The notes below the pieces were generated by a model. That model worked only from the letters and a program-made list of their open reading frames with translations. It ran no database searches and had not been told where the DNA came from. From the NCBI GenBank assembly GCA_905193585.1, contig CAJJPG010000025.1, positions 1-18,235 on the forward strand: a DNA stretch of 18,235 nucleotides, read 5' to 3'. Of the stretch, positions 15,504 to 18,235 are shown in pieces. The position numbers were made by a program, and so were the translations under genes. This DNA comes from an uncultured Oscillospiraceae bacterium. Lineage in GTDB: Bacteria > Bacillota > Clostridia > Oscillospirales > Acutalibacteraceae. The stretch's first letter is position 1. Every line of letters starts with the position of its first letter.

Positions 15504-15692
15504 ATGGCTAAATGTGATATCTGCAGTAAAGAAATTGCTTTCGGGATCAAAGTCTCCCACTCGCACAGACGTTCAAACAGAACCTGGAAACCGAATGTTA
15601 AAAAGGTAAAGGCGATCGTAAACGGCACTCCGCGTCGTATCAATGTTTGCACCCGCTGCCTGCGTTCAGGTAAGGTTACCCGTGCAATCTGA
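15504..15692 (+). CDS. rpmB: 50S ribosomal protein L28
   Basis: A 62-residue ribosomal large-subunit protein. It is the zinc-binding (C+) form: CDIC at residues 4-7 and CTRC at 49-52. The HSHRRSNRTWKPN stretch and basic composition are typical. The start is ATG 15504, placed by AGGAGGTG seven bases upstream; a possible earlier frame start three codons upstream is not needed. It has its own promoter and terminator and is probably monocistronic. Confidence 0.97.
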   Translation: MAKCDICSKEIAFGIKVSHSHRRSNRTWKPNVKKVKAIVNGTPRRINVCTRCLRSGKVTRAI

Positions 15693-15709
15693 TGTTTGAA
15701 ATGCAAAAT

Positions 15710-15745
15710 GCTCTCGGCGCTTACCGCAAGCCGAGGGCTTTTTTG
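15710..15745 (+). terminator. Rho-independent terminator of rpmB
   Basis: GCTCTCGGC (15710-15718) pairs with GCCGAGGGC (15730-15738), with one G-U pair and an 11-base loop, and is followed by TTTTTTG. It lies 18 bases after the rpmB stop. Confidence 0.8.
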
Positions 15746-15762
15746 TTTTAAAGGTGGTTTTT

Positions 15763-16422
15763 ATGATTAAGGCGGTTTTATTCGACCTTGACGGCACTTT
15801 GGCAAATTCCATTGAGGATTTAGCCGGCAGCACCGAAAGGTCTCTTGAAAAACTGGGGTTTCCCGGGCATGAACTTGCCGAATATAAATATTTCGTAGGG
15901 GACGGAATACCCAAGCTCATAGAGCGCGCGCTGCCTGAAAACCGGCGCGACGAAAAAACGGTAGGTACCTGTTTAGAACTTTTTATGGCGGATTACAGGG
16001 TACATTATCACGATAAAACCAAGGCGTATGACGGCGTGCGGGAAATGCTTGCCGATTTAAAGAAAAGCGGGCTTAAATCAGCCGTTATTTCAAACAAGGC
16101 GCAGGAAATGGCTGAAAAGGTGGTAACAAACCTTTTCGGCGATATATTCGATTTTGTGGCGGGAAAACGCGAGGGCTATAAAACAAAGCCCGACCCCGCG
16201 CTGACGTTACTCGTGATAAATTCCCTCGGCGTATCCCCCGCAGAATGTATTTTAGCGGGCGATTCGGGAATGGACATGGCGGCGGCGGTAAACGCGGGCG
16301 CTCTGCCCGTAGGCGTGCTTTGGGGCTTCAGAACAGCAGAGGAGCTGCGTGAAAACGGCGCCGAGTATCTTATGTCCGCCCCCGCGGAAATAACGGAACT
16401 GATAGGAAAATTAAATGGATAA
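15763..16422 (+). CDS. HAD superfamily phosphatase (phosphoglycolate phosphatase-like)
   Basis: A 219-residue cytoplasmic phosphatase. HAD motifs: DLDGT (Asp8, Asp10), motif II Ser110 in VISNK, motif III Lys142 in KTKPDPA, motif IV GDSGMD (Asp167, Asp171). A helical cap (about 15-85) fits subclass IA, the Gph/PgmB group. The natural substrate cannot be told from sequence; 2-phosphoglycolate repair is the usual annotation. The start is ATG 15763, with AAAGGTGG five bases upstream; a GTG three codons earlier falls inside that site. It overlaps the MFS gene by eight bases. Confidence 0.9.
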   Translation: MIKAVLFDLDGTLANSIEDLAGSTERSLEKLGFPGHELAEYKYFVGDGIPKLIERALPENRRDEKTVGTCLELFMADYRVHYHDKTKAYDGVREMLADLKKSGLKSAVISNKAQEMAEKVVTNLFGDIFDFVAGKREGYKTKPDPALTLLVINSLGVSPAECILAGDSGMDMAAAVNAGALPVGVLWGFRTAEELRENGAEYLMSAPAEITELIGKLNG

Positions 16423-17596
16423 GAAAATAAGCTATGCCTCAACCAAAATTTCATCATACATAGGTTATTTTGTTCAGGCGATAGTAAATAACTTTCTGCC
16501 CATACTTTTTATAGCCTTGCAGGATGTTTACGGCATAGGCTACGAAAAGCTCGGAAGACTGGTTATGTTCAATTTTGTAACCCAGATGATAACCGATATT
16601 TTATCCCCCAAAATAATTGCGAAAACCGGCTACCGCAAAGCGGCTGTAATGTGCCAGTTTACGGCGGCTGCGGGGCTTGCGGCTGCGGCGTTTCTGCCGA
16701 AAATAATGTGGGATCCGTATGTGGGAATTGTAATTGCAATTATAGTTTACGCCTTTGCAAGCGGGCTTATGGAGGTTATTTTAAGCCCGATGATTGAAAT
16801 GCTCCCGACCGATAACAAGAGCGGAAATATGTCGCTTTTGCATTCGTTTTATTGCTGGGGGCAGGCTATAACCACCGTCGGTACTACCCTGCTTTTACAC
16901 GCGTTCGGCTACAAGGGCTGGTCGTATATACCGCTTTTGTGGGCTATAATTCCCTTTTTCAATGCGTTTTCATTCTTTAAAGTACCGATAGTCGAACCCG
17001 AGCCGGAAAGAAAAAGCGACAGCTTTAAAACGCTGTTTAAATCCCGCCTTTTCCGCTGCTTTATGATTATGATGCTCTGCTCGGGCGCCGCCGAGATTGC
17101 AATGGCGGAGTGGGCTTCAATGTTTGCGCAAAAGGCGCTCGGAATTTCAAAGGTAATAGGCGACCTTGCGGGTCCCTGCGCGTTTGCTGTGTTTATGGGA
17201 CTGGGGCGTGTGCTTTACGCCGCATTTTCCGAAAAAATATCATTTAAAAAGACGGTAATAGCCATGAGTACGCTTTGCGCCGCCTGCTATTATGTTGCGG
17301 CGTTTTCAAAAAGCCCGATATTGGCGCTTTCGGCTTGCGCGCTTTGCGGCTTTACCGTAAGCCTTTTCTGGCCGGGAACCCTTTCCGCCGGCAGCCGCGC
17401 GTTCCCCAAGGGCGACGCGGTCATGTTCAGCGTTTTTGCAATGTGCGGCGATATAGGCTGCTGCATAGGTCCCTGGCTTTTGGGAATTATAGCGGACGTA
17501 ACCAACCTGCACGTGGGTTTTGCGGTATCCTCGGTCTTTCCTATAATAATGATTATAACCGCGGTGCTTTTCTTTAAGGAAGAAAAAACAAATTAA
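16415..17596 (+). CDS. Major facilitator superfamily transporter
   Basis: A 393-residue membrane protein with about twelve hydrophobic segments and a central hydrophilic loop (about 190-208, EPEPERKSDS). The start codon lies inside the end of the phosphatase gene. FucP/sugar-type MFS proteins look similar in length and in their short loops, but I see no motif fixing the substrate. Translational coupling to a HAD phosphatase hints at a small metabolite or sugar, which is inference. Confidence 0.85.
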   Translation: MDKKISYASTKISSYIGYFVQAIVNNFLPILFIALQDVYGIGYEKLGRLVMFNFVTQMITDILSPKIIAKTGYRKAAVMCQFTAAAGLAAAAFLPKIMWDPYVGIVIAIIVYAFASGLMEVILSPMIEMLPTDNKSGNMSLLHSFYCWGQAITTVGTTLLLHAFGYKGWSYIPLLWAIIPFFNAFSFFKVPIVEPEPERKSDSFKTLFKSRLFRCFMIMMLCSGAAEIAMAEWASMFAQKALGISKVIGDLAGPCAFAVFMGLGRVLYAAFSEKISFKKTVIAMSTLCAACYYVAAFSKSPILALSACALCGFTVSLFWPGTLSAGSRAFPKGDAVMFSVFAMCGDIGCCIGPWLLGIIADVTNLHVGFAVSSVFPIIMIITAVLFFKEEKTN

Positions 17597-17613
17597 TATA
17601 AGAGGTGTTAATT

Positions 17614-18093
17614 TTGAAAAGAGCAGATTATTTAAGCTGGGATGAATATTTCATGGGCATAGCCATACTTTCATCACTTCGCAGCAAAGATCCGTCAACA
17701 CAGGTGGGCGCCTGTATAGTCAATTCCGAAAAGCGTATTCTTTCAATGGGCTACAACGGTATGCCGCGCTGCTGCAGCGATGACGATTTTCCGTGGGACC
17801 GCGACGGTGACCCGCTTAATTCAAAGTATCTTTATGTATGTCATGCCGAGCTTAACGCAATTTTAAACTGCGCCGTCGGCAGCGTTCGCGGCTGCACGGT
17901 TTACTCTACGCTTTTTCCGTGTAACGAGTGCGCAAAAGCGATTATCCAGTCGGGTATAACCGAGGTGGTTTATATGTCGGATAAATACTCCGATTCAGAC
18001 AGCGTACTTGCCTCAAAGCGTATGTTTGAAACCGCGGGAGTTAAATACCGCCTTTACACACCTACGGGAAAGAATATATCGTTTTCGCTTTAA
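17614..18093 (+). CDS. dCMP deaminase family protein (ComEB-like)
   Basis: A 159-residue zinc deaminase. The zinc site is complete: CHAELNAI (His77, catalytic Glu79) and PCNEC (Cys103, Cys106). The early DPSTQVGA and GYNGMPR stretches are typical of dCMP deaminases, which make dUMP for thymidylate synthesis. The start is placed at TTG 17614 because AGAGGTG (17601-17607) sits six bases upstream; a GTG at 17605 would fall in this site. It follows the MFS gene by 17 bases and is likely co-transcribed. Confidence 0.92.
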   Translation: MKRADYLSWDEYFMGIAILSSLRSKDPSTQVGACIVNSEKRILSMGYNGMPRCCSDDDFPWDRDGDPLNSKYLYVCHAELNAILNCAVGSVRGCTVYSTLFPCNECAKAIIQSGITEVVYMSDKYSDSDSVLASKRMFETAGVKYRLYTPTGKNISFSL

Positions 18094-18115
18094 AAAAAGC
18101 GCCCCGCGGGCGCTT
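18092..18115 (-). terminator. Hairpin terminator, best oriented for minus-strand transcripts
   Basis: AAGCGCCC (18097-18104) pairs with GGGCGCTT (18108-18115) around a CGC loop. On the minus strand it is followed by a run of seven T; on the plus strand it is followed by GAAAAACC, so it is a poor intrinsic terminator for the deaminase operon but a good backstop for leftward transcripts from the toxin side. Confidence 0.5.
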
Positions 18116-18141
18116 GAAAAACCGAAAAAATATGCTATAAT
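18114..18141 (+). promoter_or_regulatory. Strong extended -10 promoter of the antisense RNA
   Basis: TTGAAA (18114-18119), a 16-base spacer and TGCTATAAT, giving a perfect -10 with an extended TGn (18133-18141). No ribosome binding site or start codon follows. Transcription should begin near 18148. It is one of the best promoter matches in the window, as expected of an antitoxin RNA. Confidence 0.7.
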
Positions 18142-18174
18142 AAAAACAGAAAGGCAACCGATAGACGGTTAGCC
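18142..18174 (-). terminator. Terminator of the small-toxin mRNA
   Basis: GGCTAACCG (minus strand, 18166-18174) pairs with CGGTTGCC (18153-18160) with one bulged A, followed on the minus strand by TTTCTGTTTTTA. It ends a transcript coming leftward from the window edge, 22 bases after the stop codon of the partial toxin ORF. The same hairpin forms near the 5' end of the plus-strand RNA. Confidence 0.55.
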
Positions 18175-18196
18175 CTCAAATAATTAGTTAAAAGAT

Positions 18197-18235
18197 TTAA
18201 CCGCTTAGTTTGCAGACAGGGCGGTTTATTTCTTT
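18197..18235 (-). CDS. Holin-like small toxin, C-terminal end only (cut by window edge)
   Basis: Reading leftward from the last base gives KEINRPVCKLSG and a TAA at 18197-18199. A polar tail with N-R-P and K-L-S-G after a membrane helix is, from memory, a common ending of the short holin-like toxins (Hol_Tox type) of Firmicutes, typically 30-40 residues. The membrane helix would lie to the right of the window and is not seen. The terminator at 18142-18174 would end its mRNA. Only the tail is visible, so the call rests mainly on the paired antisense RNA. Confidence 0.5.
   Translation of the reverse strand, partial: KEINRPVCKLSG
18199..18235 (+). terminator. Terminator of the antisense RNA
   Basis: AACCGC (18199-18204) pairs with GCGGTT (18221-18226), then TTATTTCTTT. 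The stem is short with a 16-base loop and the T-tract is interrupted, so ending here is probable but not certain; the RNA may run past the window. Confidence 0.45.

Larger units (their letters stand above)
18148..18235 (+). ncRNA. Antisense RNA antitoxin of a type I toxin-antitoxin locus
   Basis: A short non-coding RNA is predicted from about 18148 to the window end, roughly 88 bases. It has a 5' hairpin (GGCAACCG ... CGGTTAGCC, 18153-18174), an AT-rich linker and a 3' hairpin AACCGC (18199-18204) with GCGGTT (18221-18226) followed by TTATTTCTTT. It is fully complementary to the 3' end of the minus-strand ORF and its 3' UTR, the layout of TxpA/RatA and BsrE-type systems. The sequence resembles what I remember downstream of holin-like toxin genes in Firmicutes; that is recall, not a search. 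Confidence 0.6.

Noticed and set aside
18116..18235. Riboswitch or leader for a gene to the right
   Set aside because: The RNA is short, ends in its own hairpin with a T-rich tract, matches no riboswitch class I know, and is antisense to an ORF end with its own terminator, which fits an antitoxin RNA better.

Overview
The window looks like chromosomal DNA of a low-to-mid-GC Gram-positive anaerobe of class Clostridia, probably a gut Oscillospirales-type organism. The signs are a BceRS-BceAB detoxification module, a YmfF/YmfH-type M16 peptidase pair next to lgt, AGGAGG-type ribosome binding sites, a zinc-ribbon L28, short palindromic repeats of a kind I associate with gut Firmicutes, and the edge of a holin-like type I toxin-antitoxin locus. 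The taxonomic call is inference. I see no prophage, CRISPR array, rRNA or tRNA.

Left region (1-13088), all genes on the minus strand. In transcription order: a GTG-started metallophosphoesterase-like protein with altered motifs; a zinc-ribbon pseudokinase with a membrane anchor and PASTA domains; an inactive M16 protein (YmfF-like); an active-site M16 peptidase (YmfH-like); lgt; folD; an exported membrane-anchored protein of unknown function; a TauE/SafE permease; and a response regulator/intramembrane-sensing kinase pair. From the pseudokinase to the kinase the genes overlap or are at most 16 bases apart, so they probably form one long transcript. After a 166-base gap with its own promoter and an inverted repeat come the BceA-like ATPase and BceB-like permease. 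A hairpin with a T-tract at the left edge ends this block. The theme is the cell envelope: antimicrobial peptide sensing and efflux, lipoprotein maturation, PASTA-type sensing and export.

Right region (13168-18093), all genes on the plus strand: a D-Ala-D-Ala carboxypeptidase overlapping a cyclophilin lipoprotein (a likely Lgt substrate); a 391-base gap holding a MITE-like repeat and what may be the 3' end of a broken gene; rpmB with its terminator; then an operon of a HAD phosphatase, an MFS transporter and a dCMP-deaminase-family protein.

Right edge (18114-18235): a strong extended -10 promoter drives a short plus-strand RNA with its own terminator. On the opposite strand lie the last 12 codons (KEINRPVCKLSG, stop) and the terminator of what I take to be a holin-like small toxin. 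This is most simply an antisense-RNA type I toxin-antitoxin system cut by the window end, and it is the most notable item here. Second is a family of palindromic repeats (15-148, 3112-3133, 15184-15315) whose modules appear in permuted order in two copies.
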